Shown: positions 1 to 5,928 of the stretch, one piece after another | How positions within the stretch are numbered: the stretch's first letter is position 1 | Layout: the number at the start of each line of letters is the position of its first letter | DNA from: a virus | DNA: 24,870 bases | Direction: 5' to 3' (one strand) | Virus record (IMG/VR): IMGVR_UViG_3300035459_000097 | Coordinates: 1 to 24,870 of that record | Translations under genes and position numbers: made by a program | The notes under the pieces: model-generated | What the model was told of the DNA's origin: nothing | Seen by the model: only the letters and a program-made list of their open reading frames with translations | The model's database searches: none

Positions 1-233
1 AGCACGATTTCCTGGTCCCAAGCGAGGAAGATCCATTTCGTGGCGGGCAGGTTGTTGGTGGCCCGGCGGTGCGCGGCGTACCAGTTGTGCTGCGGCCAAT
101 CCTCCGCCTCGGCGAAGATGTGCAGGAGCATGTAGTCTGACGTCGGGAAGGCGTCGAGGTTGAACTCGACCGCGCCTCCGACGGTGAGCGCGCCGCCCTG
201 CGCTGGCGCTGGAACGAGACCTTTCTCGGTCAT
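1..233 (-). CDS. CotH-kinase-like protein, N-terminal part, cut by window edge
   Basis: The gene reads from an ATG at 233 leftward off the window, giving 77 codons. AAAAGGGG lies seven bases before the ATG and supports this start. After about 25 unremarkable residues comes DYMLLHIFAEAEDWPQHNWY and, about 20 residues later, WIFLAWDQE. From memory, this order matches the catalytic half of CotH-type atypical kinases, where a DYMLLN...DWPxNNW loop is followed by a metal-binding WDxE. CotH proteins phosphorylate other proteins and were described in spore coats. Here the motif begins near residue 32, so the usual N-terminal lobe seems short or missing. It is the eighth gene of the leftward operon, 23 bp after the zinc-ribbon gene. 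The family call is moderate; the phage role is unknown. Confidence 0.5.
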   Translation of the reverse strand, partial: MTEKGLVPAPAQGGALTVGGAVEFNLDAFPTSDYMLLHIFAEAEDWPQHNWYAAHRRATNNLPATKWIFLAWDQEIV

Positions 234-256
234 GGGGTATCCCCTTTTCTCTCGGC

Positions 257-823
257 CTAGCCGAGCGTTGATGGCGTGCCAGACTCGCCGCCGCGGGCGG
301 GGGGATAGACACCCGCGGCAGGAAGGCCGTCAGGCCAGATGGACTGGTTATGCGGAATCGGGTCTTTCTCAGGCCCTACCAGGCTGTGCAGCGGGCGTGG
401 GGCCTTCTCGGGGAACGGTCCCCATGCGGTCGGCCAGTCGCGGCGGTCGAGATACTCGGGCGCCGGATTAGCTGGCCGGCTCTTGGGCATCCGAGCCGCA
501 CGGTCCTCCGTGGCGGTCTTGGAGCCGCGGAACCAGTCGGCGGGGCCCATCGCCCGGAAGCAGAACGAGCAGTACCAATGGGCAGCCTCCCAGCGGCCGC
601 AGCTAGGGCAGCACTGCTGGAGGCGCCCCGCCTCGAGATCGGTCCGGACGCTCGCCGGCATGTCGATCGGCTCGCGGGCGTGGCGAGGGGTCGCCGGGGT
701 CCCAGTGCTTACGCTCGCCTGAGCTTCCGGGACCCCGACAGGAGCCCGGCGAGGAGCTGAGGGGGAGACTTCTCGCCGGGAGGATGATCTTCGGATTGGG
801 CGACGCGGTGACGACGCGTGCAT
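257..823 (-). CDS. Zinc-ribbon protein of unknown function (188 aa)
   Basis: The first about 55 residues are rich in Arg, Ser and Pro and look disordered. Residues 71-88 carry CCPSC and CSFC pairs, a compact zinc-ribbon pattern with likely ligands C72, C75, C85 and C88. The C-terminal 90 residues are Pro- and Trp-containing with no recognised domain. The ATG at 823 follows a GGGGA stretch, and Met55 is an alternative start that would drop the disordered leader. The gene lies nine bases after the 37-residue basic gene in the leftward operon. A nucleic-acid or protein-binding role is plausible from the zinc ribbon but is inference. The coding frame is supported by the Cys pairs and by contiguity with its neighbours. 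Confidence 0.65.
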   Translation of the reverse strand: MHASSPRRPIRRSSSRREVSPSAPRRAPVGVPEAQASVSTGTPATPRHAREPIDMPASVRTDLEAGRLQQCCPSCGRWEAAHWYCSFCFRAMGPADWFRGSKTATEDRAARMPKSRPANPAPEYLDRRDWPTAWGPFPEKAPRPLHSLVGPEKDPIPHNQSIWPDGLPAAGVYPPARGGESGTPSTLG

Positions 824-832
824 GGGATTCCC

Positions 833-946
833 CTACTTGCTGGCCGAGGCCTTCTTGCCGAGGCGGGCCCACTTGGCCTTTGGGCTCTTGGTGATGTAGC
901 TGCCGCCGAGGCGGACCCGCTCGGCCTTCTGCAGGTGCTGTTTCAT
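833..946 (-). CDS. Short basic protein (37 aa)
   Basis: This small frame runs from the ATG at 946 to a TAG at 833 and encodes 37 residues, starting MKQHLQKAERVRLGG and ending KKASASK. About a third of the residues are Lys or Arg. The ATG overlaps the TGA of the upstream 160-aa gene as ATGA, and the next gene starts nine bases after its stop, so it fills the only gap in the leftward operon. High charge suggests nucleic-acid binding, but no family is recognised. The precise coupling on both sides is the main evidence that it is real. Confidence 0.6.
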   Translation of the reverse strand: MKQHLQKAERVRLGGSYITKSPKAKWARLGKKASASK

Positions 947-1425
947 GCCGCCACCGTCCGGAACTGGAGGAACCCGCAGCGCCGGACCTCACGCATCCAG
1001 GAGATGAGGTCGGCACAGGCGAACAGGAAGTCGTCGGAGCGCGGCGCCAGTGGCCCGCCGGCGGTGGCAGTCATGGGGCCCGGGCCATCGAGGAAGTCGG
1101 CCAGTTCGCTCTCCAGGAAGGCGATCCCTTCAACGGGATCGCCGCCGAGCAGCGGCATCGCAGGCTCGGGGGGCATCGCGGTTTCGCGCGAGCGGATGGC
1201 CCAGATAGTCATCTGCTGGAGGAGGAACTCGCCCCAGACCGGATCGCAGCGCGGGCACCAGAGCGTCCCAATGGTCTTACTGCCGCGCAACTCTTCACGG
1301 CCATCCTCGAAGAGATCGGCGTCCTCGAGGGATGGAAACGGGTAGAGCCGGGCACCCCACAGGCCGCACTCGAAGCAGGACATCTGGATCGGCCATCCAG
1401 GGCGGAAGCCGCGGGACTTACTCAT
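943..1425 (-). CDS. Hypothetical protein with split CxxC zinc-ribbon (160 aa)
   Basis: Two Cys pairs, C17-x2-C20 (CFEC) and C57-x2-C60 (CPRC), are separated by a 36-residue acidic loop and form a likely zinc ribbon. The rest is mixed, with acidic stretches around residues 95-115 and a predicted helical C-terminus containing further Cys residues. The ATG at 1425 overlaps the TGA of the 49-aa membrane gene (ATGA), and its own TGA overlaps the start of the 37-aa gene. No enzyme family is recognised. It may be a small regulatory or adaptor protein of the early operon; this is inference. Confidence 0.65.
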   Translation of the reverse strand: MSKSRGFRPGWPIQMSCFECGLWGARLYPFPSLEDADLFEDGREELRGSKTIGTLWCPRCDPVWGEFLLQQMTIWAIRSRETAMPPEPAMPLLGGDPVEGIAFLESELADFLDGPGPMTATAGGPLAPRSDDFLFACADLISWMREVRRCGFLQFRTVAA

Positions 1426-1571
1426 GGCTGGCCCGCCACGAACACGAAGCAGAGCCCGATCACGGCGAGGAACACGAGGAAGGCACCGACGTCGTCGCGG
1501 GTGACGCGCAGCTCGGCGGGGTCGAGGTCGAGAGCGAAGAGGCGGACGAGGAGCCAGCCGAGGCGGGTCAT
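1422..1571 (-). CDS. Small single-pass membrane protein (49 aa)
   Basis: The chosen start is the ATG at 1571, which overlaps the TGA of the upstream secreted-type protein as ATGA; a longer frame exists but would lie almost wholly inside that gene. The product begins MTRLGWLLVRLF, has a charged middle, and ends with one hydrophobic span (about residues 29-46, FLVFLAVIGLCFVFV). The topology suggests a small inner-membrane protein. Its coupling to the 209-aa type I membrane protein suggests that the two act together. No family is recognised. Confidence 0.55.
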   Translation of the reverse strand: MTRLGWLLVRLFALDLDPAELRVTRDDVGAFLVFLAVIGLCFVFVAGQP

Positions 1572-2197
1572 CGCTCGCCTCGGAAGTGCTCTTCGAGGAG
1601 CTCGCGCCCGGGGTTGCTCGGCCGGATCGTCTTGATCCAGAGCAGGGCGGCGGCGAGGCTCAGCAAGCCCACAAGAGCCCACGGCACGGACGAGTCGGAC
1701 GCCGGAGCGCTCGAGGTCGACGTGGCAGGCGGGGTCGCCTGGCTCGCCGGAGTGCAAGGTCCGACGGTGTAGCTCAGCGTCTGGTAGTGGTCGCCGAGGG
1801 CGATGATCGGCGGCATGCCGAAGGTGCCCGGGGGCGGCTCGGTCGGATTCGGATCATCGGGACCGAAGGGGTTCACGGCATAGGCGACGCTGACGAGCGT
1901 GCCTGCGGGGAGGTCCATCGGGCCGTACTCGACTGCGGTGCCGGAGCCCGACAGTCGATCTTCGTAGAACCCCTCGGACACTCCTGGTTCCACTTGGGCG
2001 CCGATGGAGACGTTCGCGACCACCACATCGCCCGGATGCATCCCCGAGTAAACGACCACGATCTCGACGCGAGAGCAGTCGGCATTAGGCCCAATACGGA
2101 CCTGCGCCTGGGGACCGGCGGCAGCGGCTGGGCTCGCGAAGGCGAGCAGGAAGGCTATCGAGACCAGGGCAAACGGAGAGCGCCGGAGGTGGGTCAT
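1568..2197 (-). CDS. Secreted, C-terminally membrane-anchored protein (209 aa)
   Basis: The N-terminus is a clear signal peptide: basic MTHLRR, a hydrophobic core, and an AxA-type cleavage site near residues 24-28. A domain of about 120 residues with two Cys (near 40 and 149) follows. Next comes a Ser/Thr/Pro-rich stalk (about 150-172), a transmembrane segment (about 174-192) and a short charged cytoplasmic tail. The bulk should therefore face outward. ATGA overlaps link it to both neighbours. Phage-encoded surface proteins of this shape can serve superinfection exclusion or lysogenic conversion, but no such family is recognised here, so the role is open. Confidence 0.65.
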   Translation of the reverse strand: MTHLRRSPFALVSIAFLLAFASPAAAAGPQAQVRIGPNADCSRVEIVVVYSGMHPGDVVVANVSIGAQVEPGVSEGFYEDRLSGSGTAVEYGPMDLPAGTLVSVAYAVNPFGPDDPNPTEPPPGTFGMPPIIALGDHYQTLSYTVGPCTPASQATPPATSTSSAPASDSSVPWALVGLLSLAAALLWIKTIRPSNPGRELLEEHFRGER

Positions 2198-2448
2198 GCC
2201 GCACGGTCCTCGTCACTGATCGCGCACAGCCAGTGGCCCGTCTTGACCAGGTCGCGGACTTCGCGGGATTCGGCGGCAATGCGGCGACCGAGCGCTGGCC
2301 GGCCCTGATTGGCGGCGGCGAGCTCGCCGAGGAAGGCGGCCAGGCGCAGGCCGGCGGCGGTGACTTCGACACCCGCCTCGGCAAGGGCCTGGGACGGGAC
2401 GACGGTCGTATGGGGGCGCCGATCGGACAGATAAACGAGCTTCCCCAT
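2194..2448 (-). CDS. Hypothetical small protein (84 aa)
   Basis: The product begins MGKLVYLSDRRPH and is mostly helical-looking, rich in Ala, Arg and Glu, with no Cys, signal peptide or membrane span. Its ATG shares one base with the TGA of the upstream HTH gene (TGATG), and its TGA overlaps the next ATG. That tight coupling to the HTH protein suggests an accessory or regulatory partner. No family is recognised. Confidence 0.6.
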   Translation of the reverse strand: MGKLVYLSDRRPHTTVVPSQALAEAGVEVTAAGLRLAAFLGELAAANQGRPALGRRIAAESREVRDLVKTGHWLCAISDEDRAA

Positions 2449-2675
2449 CAGACGGCTGCCTTCCCGCGCTGGCCGGGGAAGCGAAGTTCGATCCCGAAGA
2501 AATCCAGCCAGCGCGCTACGGTCGTACTCGAGAGCCCGAGGCTCGCCGCGATCTCGCTCGTGGTGCAGCCGTCATCCTCGTACCGCTCCCGCAGGTATTC
2601 ACGGAGGGGCCGACCTATCCGGGTCTCCACCCGACGCATCGGCCCCGTAAGTTCGGTGTGCTGCTTGGGTTCCAT
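2448..2675 (-). CDS. Small HTH DNA-binding protein, first gene of leftward operon (75 aa)
   Basis: Residues 38-60 (TTSEIAASLGLSSTTVARWL and following) form a helix-turn-helix typical of small phage or MerR/Fis-like regulators, preceded by a basic helix. The ATG at 2675 is preferred over Met codons at 2684 and 2729. The predicted -10 box (2683-2688) overlaps the codon at 2684, and the codon at 2729 lies upstream of the promoter. The transcript is expected to start at or next to the ATG at 2675, making the message leaderless. The gene heads the accessory operon and is divergent from the XRE-like regulator, a position typical of a Cro-like or early regulatory protein. It may bind the palindrome that overlaps its own promoter. 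Confidence 0.7.
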   Translation of the reverse strand: MEPKQHTELTGPMRRVETRIGRPLREYLRERYEDDGCTTSEIAASLGLSSTTVARWLDFFGIELRFPGQRGKAAV

Positions 2676-2682
2676 GTGCGGC

Positions 2683-2710
2683 ATTCTACACAACTGTAGA
2701 AAGTCGTCAA
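2683..2710 (-). promoter_or_regulatory. Sigma-70-like promoter for a leaderless leftward transcript
   Basis: Reading the minus strand, TTGACG (2710-2705) is followed by a 16-base spacer and TAGAAT (2688-2683). Seven bases later comes the ATG at 2675. The -35 matches five of six consensus positions and the -10 also five of six. This spacing puts the transcript start at or beside the ATG, predicting an mRNA with no leader or Shine-Dalgarno site. It is the clearest promoter in the window. Confidence 0.7.
2684..2701. promoter_or_regulatory. Palindromic operator TTCTACA-CAAC-TGTAGAA
   Basis: A perfect inverted repeat with 7-bp arms and a 4-bp spacer lies between the two divergent regulators. It covers most of the leftward promoter spacer and four bases of its -10 box, so a bound dimer would block that promoter. 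The likely ligand is the XRE-like protein at 2734 or the small HTH at 2448; which one is not shown. Confidence 0.65.
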
Positions 2711-2733
2711 TAGGCAAGATAGTCAGCACACAG

Positions 2734-3192
2734 ATGGAACCAAACGCAAGCGCGCCATGGTCAGTCAGAAAGGCGGCGATTACCGTCCTTTTCGTGCCTG
2801 GGACCGATCGCGACCGACTTGCCTACAAGAAGCGCCTCGGGCGCTCCATTGAGCAGCTGCGGCGGCGATTGGGTTTCACCCAAGAATCCTTCGCCGAAGC
2901 CTTGGGCGTCGACAACAACACGGTTGGACGATGGGAGAGCGGCAAGACCGAGCCGAGAGCCTATGACCTGGCGCGCGTTCTGGGGCGGCTACGGAAGGAG
3001 ACCGAGAACGAGATCCCGGCGGAATGGCTTATCGATCCGACCGACTCGATAACGGAGACCGAGGCTCGTCTGGCCACGCTCCAACGGCGCGCAGAAACCG
3101 CCGAGTCCAAACGCTGGGGTGCGCGGGGGGCGCGCAGAGTCCGAGCATCTGCATCCGGGCCCGTCGACGAGCTCGGTAGACGCTCAGCATGA
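2734..3192 (+). CDS. XRE-like HTH transcriptional regulator, candidate phage repressor (152 aa)
   Basis: Residues about 36-90 form an XRE/Cro-C1-type HTH. The core FTQESFAEALGVDNNTVGRW is followed by ESGKTEPRAYDLARVL, the usual order of recognition helix and supporting helices. Then comes EIPAEWLIDPTDSITETEARL and a short coiled coil (about 105-125). The final 25 residues are basic and less convincing. The start is uncertain: ATG 2734 is chosen, and GTG 2794 would remove the weakly conserved first 20 residues. Neither has a strong Shine-Dalgarno. It is the only gene transcribed rightward next to the operator and promoter of the leftward operon, so it is a good candidate for the lysogeny repressor. 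No S24-type peptidase domain is present, so RecA-dependent self-cleavage is not expected. Confidence 0.75.
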   Translation: MEPNASAPWSVRKAAITVLFVPGTDRDRLAYKKRLGRSIEQLRRRLGFTQESFAEALGVDNNTVGRWESGKTEPRAYDLARVLGRLRKETENEIPAEWLIDPTDSITETEARLATLQRRAETAESKRWGARGARRVRASASGPVDELGRRSA

Positions 3193-3247
3193 ATGTCCCC
3201 TCGATCGCCTCGATGACTTCCGGGTCAGTGACGGGCTTCCCGCGCAT
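3029..3247 (-). CDS. Doubtful small ORF antisense to the regulator's 3' end (72 aa)
   Basis: The ATG at 3247 is preceded by AAGGGTGA at a workable distance. The first 30 residues (MRGKPVTDPEVIEAIEGTF, then an Arg-rich helix) look protein-like, whereas the last 30 do not. It overlaps the end of the rightward regulator by 164 bp on the opposite strand. It could be a real short protein, a decayed gene fragment whose true sequence ends near 3190, or chance. No family is recognised. Confidence 0.25.
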   Translation of the reverse strand: MRGKPVTDPEVIEAIEGTFMLSVYRARRRARMQMLGLCAPPAHPSVWTRRFLRAVGAWPDEPRSPLSSRSDR

Positions 3248-3332
3248 GGTTCACCCTTCGATACGTCGGCCGTTGCCGGGACGTTCGGTCGAGCGGCCTA
3301 AGATGGGAATCGGGGCATCCAGGCTGTAAGGG

Positions 3333-3358
3333 CGTTGCGAGCGGGCAACGTTTCCCGC
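3333..3358 (+). promoter_or_regulatory. Overlapping inverted repeats in the leader of the zinc-ribbon/DUF4352-like gene
   Basis: CGTTGC (3333-3338) pairs with GCAACG (3345-3350) around a 6-base loop, and GCGGG (3341-3345) can instead pair with CCCGC (3354-3358). The two stems share bases and cannot form together. They lie just upstream of the Shine-Dalgarno AAAGGG (3361-3366) of the gene at 3375. They could be an operator or a small translational control element. A possible -10 (TAAGAT, 3299-3304) lies upstream, without a good -35. Confidence 0.3.
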
Positions 3359-3374
3359 GAAAAGGGCTGGGGAG

Positions 3375-4163
3375 ATGAACTGCTCTCGATGTGGGGCGAT
3401 CCTGGCGGTTGATGCCGCCTTCTGTGCGCGATGCGGGCAGCCGGTCGCTGGGCCACCACAACCGCCTCTGGTGCCAGTCAAGAAGTCTGCCTTCACCAAC
3501 GACACGGCGTTGGGGCTGGGGCTCATCGTCGCGATCGTCGTGGTACTCGCCCTCGGCGCCGTACTGATCACGGGCGCCATCAAGGGCGGGTCAGGGGTCG
3601 CAGCGGCATCGGCGACAGCTACGGCCACCCCTATGGCCACTTCCACGGCGAGCCCGAGCCCGACGCCTACGGCCACGCCGGAACCCACCCCGTCACCGAC
3701 GGCCACGCCGACTCCGGCTCCCACGGGTCCAAAAACATTCCCGGTCGGCACTCCGGTCTACCTGACAACGGACGACGGAGTCACGCCCTGGGGAACCGTC
3801 ACGGTCTCCGACGTCAAGACAGCGGCGTATTACAAGGGCTCCTATGGCTACCAGGAGAAGCCCGAGGTAGCAGGCAATGTGTTCATCTCGGCCAAGGTGA
3901 CCTACGAGGCTGCGGCCGATGGGATCACCTACAACCCCTACGACTGGGAGGTCTTCTGCGATGGGATGGCGGTCGGATCCAGCAGCTACGCCCTCTATGG
4001 ACCTCAGCCGGCGCTCCACTCCGGAACACTGCCGAGTGGTCGGAAGGCCTCCGGGTACGTGGTCTATGAAGTCCCGCCCAAAGGTGAGGTCCGAATGTCC
4101 TACGGGGCGAGCGCGATCGGCGGGAGGGGCCCGGTCTTCGAGGTGATCATCCGCGCGGCCTGA
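3375..4163 (+). CDS. Zinc-ribbon membrane protein with DUF4352-like extracellular domain (262 aa)
   Basis: The order is an N-terminal zinc ribbon (C3, C6, C17, C20), one transmembrane helix (about 45-68), a Thr/Pro/Ser-rich linker (about 76-120) and a beta-rich domain (122-262) resembling DUF4352. The zinc ribbon should be cytoplasmic and the last domain outside. The ATG at 3375 has AAAGGG eight bases upstream. The gene has its own orientation, converging on the baseplate gene with 37 bp between stops, and is not part of the late operon. Such isolated genes in phages are often morons expressed in the lysogen, and DUF4352-type proteins are known as surface lipoproteins or membrane proteins. 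A role in superinfection exclusion or surface change is inference. Confidence 0.75.
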   Translation: MNCSRCGAILAVDAAFCARCGQPVAGPPQPPLVPVKKSAFTNDTALGLGLIVAIVVVLALGAVLITGAIKGGSGVAAASATATATPMATSTASPSPTPTATPEPTPSPTATPTPAPTGPKTFPVGTPVYLTTDDGVTPWGTVTVSDVKTAAYYKGSYGYQEKPEVAGNVFISAKVTYEAAADGITYNPYDWEVFCDGMAVGSSSYALYGPQPALHSGTLPSGRKASGYVVYEVPPKGEVRMSYGASAIGGRGPVFEVIIRAA

Positions 4164-4200
4164 GTCACCGGCCTCCGCGGCGGCGCACGGACGAGTCTGG

Positions 4201-5928
4201 CTAGGTCGCCACGGTTCGATAGGCCAGCCCATGGCGGACCCACAATCCGCCGGGTGTACCCGTCTTAGTGGCCGAACCCTGGACGTCGTAGCGCGGGGCC
4301 GAACCGAAAGAGGACCATAGAGCACCTACCGCTTGCGAATCGATCCGCCAGGCGTTCGAGGCCCCGGAATTGATGGTGTGCGTGGCAATGGTGCCGCCGC
4401 CCGTCGAGACGGCTACGATCCAGTAGTGCGAGCCTGAGAGGGCCGTGCCGCCATTGATGTAGAACGTGATCTTGGATGAGACGATCCAGATATCGGAGAT
4501 TGCTCCGTACCAGGCATTCCCCACCATTTCAGCGCCCGTCGCGGTAAGTTCCCCAATCCCCAGACCCCAGGGCGAGAGATCGGCGAGGTGCAGGGTTTCA
4601 CTCAACCAGCGCGTCCCATCGTAGTAGTACCACTGTCCAAGATCTATTCGGAACCAGACCATGCCGACGGTGGGATTGAGAGGGAAGGACGGCCCGCCAG
4701 GGAAACCCTTCGGGTTGGTGAGGGTCAGGTTTCCGGCGACGGTGCCGCCCGTGCTCCCTCCGTTGCCGGAGACAGACGCGATGAGCTGCCGGAGCTGCGC
4801 CTCGCCATCGAGAACCACGGCCCCGAGGTTGGCGTCCACTGTGTAGTCCGCACCTGTGGTCGCAGCGACCGTGATCCCGAAGACTTGGAAGTCGACCTGG
4901 CTGTAGGGCCCGACGTTGAGCGCGATCTTGTCTCCGAGGCCGTAGTGGGTATACGGCTCATACAGCCCGAGGGCTCGAGGGCCGTGGGTCAGAGGGACGT
5001 CGATCGCCTGGCTCGCAGCTTCGGTGAGTGCGATCTGTTGCTGCCCCGCGAGGGCCATCTGTGTCGGATCTCCTGAGACCGCGGAGAAGTCCAGGCCTCC
5101 CTCCCGGCGGCCGACGAGCGGGTTGCTGATGTAGTTGTTCCCTGCGGCGTCGGTCTGCTCGCTAAAGACCCCACCAGGGCCCTTGACGAGGCACACGGTT
5201 TTCATGCCGGCCCGGGCGCCAGTGCTCGTCAGGGGACGATCGTTCCGGATGTTGGGAGCCTGCCAGACCACATCGGCGCTGCGGTCGATGCCCTGCTTGC
5301 CCGGGGCGTAGGCGTGGAGGCAGAGTTTGTCGGGGTCCATGTAGATCCCGATCCCCCAAGCCATCAGCTGCTTGATCGCATCGAGAAGCGTGGTCGTCGC
5401 ACAGTCCGCGGTGAAGTTGAGGTTGGCTGTCCAGGCATTGCCCCCGGAGTCATAGGTGGCATCGAAGTCGTAGGTCATGACCGGGATGGCCCCGCGGGCC
5501 TGGGCCTCATCGATCAGGGTCTTGAGCACGGTGCCCGGGGTGGCTGCCACCCAGGAACGGACGGAGGCAGTCGGCGCAGCCCATCCGCCGGGCGGGTAGA
5601 TCGCCGCGTAGGAGGTGTAGTTGAGCACGGAGTACCCCGACAGGGTCCACTTGCTCTCGGCCCCCTCCTGGATGGCCTGGACCGGCGCCTCGATGAAGTA
5701 GGCGAAGACCGGGACCGGCGCAGCTCCGGGAACCGGAGCCAGGCAGAACTTGATGAGGTTGCCCTCCACGGCCAGGGAAGCCTTGGGGTCAGAGGCGGCC
5801 AGCTCGCATCGCCCGGTGCCGAGGTCCAGGTATATGTCCGTCCACTGCATCCCGGCAGCTCCCTCGAGGATGGCAAGCTCGAGCTGGGGGTGCGCTCCGT
5901 CATATACCCGGACCTCGATCCCGCTCAT
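4201..5928 (-). CDS. Baseplate hub / tail-associated protein with C-terminal receptor-binding-like region (575 aa)
   Basis: This is the last gene of the late operon. Residues 1 to about 380 have the layout of siphovirus hub (Tal/gp37-like) proteins: an N-terminal beta domain, a middle segment (TVLKTLIDEAQARGAIPVM, then a section ending LLDAIKQLMAWGIGIYMDPD) and a beta domain ending in VVLDGEAQLRQLIAS. From about 399 on, the style changes. A Gly/Thr/Asn-rich linker is followed by PTVGMVWFRIDLGQWYYYDG, a motif seen in tail fibres and adhesins, and then about 130 beta-rich, Trp/Ser/Gly-rich residues. The ATG overlaps the TGA of the Dit-like gene. No separate fibre gene follows before the convergent plus-strand gene, so this C-terminus may contact the host receptor. 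Confidence 0.7.
   Translation of the reverse strand: MSGIEVRVYDGAHPQLELAILEGAAGMQWTDIYLDLGTGRCELAASDPKASLAVEGNLIKFCLAPVPGAAPVPVFAYFIEAPVQAIQEGAESKWTLSGYSVLNYTSYAAIYPPGGWAAPTASVRSWVAATPGTVLKTLIDEAQARGAIPVMTYDFDATYDSGGNAWTANLNFTADCATTTLLDAIKQLMAWGIGIYMDPDKLCLHAYAPGKQGIDRSADVVWQAPNIRNDRPLTSTGARAGMKTVCLVKGPGGVFSEQTDAAGNNYISNPLVGRREGGLDFSAVSGDPTQMALAGQQQIALTEAASQAIDVPLTHGPRALGLYEPYTHYGLGDKIALNVGPYSQVDFQVFGITVAATTGADYTVDANLGAVVLDGEAQLRQLIASVSGNGGSTGGTVAGNLTLTNPKGFPGGPSFPLNPTVGMVWFRIDLGQWYYYDGTRWLSETLHLADLSPWGLGIGELTATGAEMVGNAWYGAISDIWIVSSKITFYINGGTALSGSHYWIVAVSTGGGTIATHTINSGASNAWRIDSQAVGALWSSFGSAPRYDVQGSATKTGTPGGLWVRHGLAYRTVAT

Noticed and set aside
603-1016. Minus-strand frame of 137 codons
   Set aside because: It crosses three coupled genes out of frame and encodes Pro/Arg/Ser-rich sequence; the 37-aa gene and the zinc-ribbon gene explain the region.
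2233-2733. Upstream extension of the plus-strand regulator frame
   Set aside because: The frame is open for 167 more codons, but this lies antisense to the leftward operon and its promoter, with low-complexity translation.
3276-3304. Full sigma-70 promoter for the zinc-ribbon/DUF4352-like gene
   Set aside because: TAAGAT at 3299 is only a fair -10, and the best -35 (TTGCCG at 3273) is 20 bp away, too far for a confident call.
4164-4200. Bidirectional terminator between the convergent genes
   Set aside because: The 37-bp gap has GC-rich sequence but no convincing inverted repeat or T-run on either strand.
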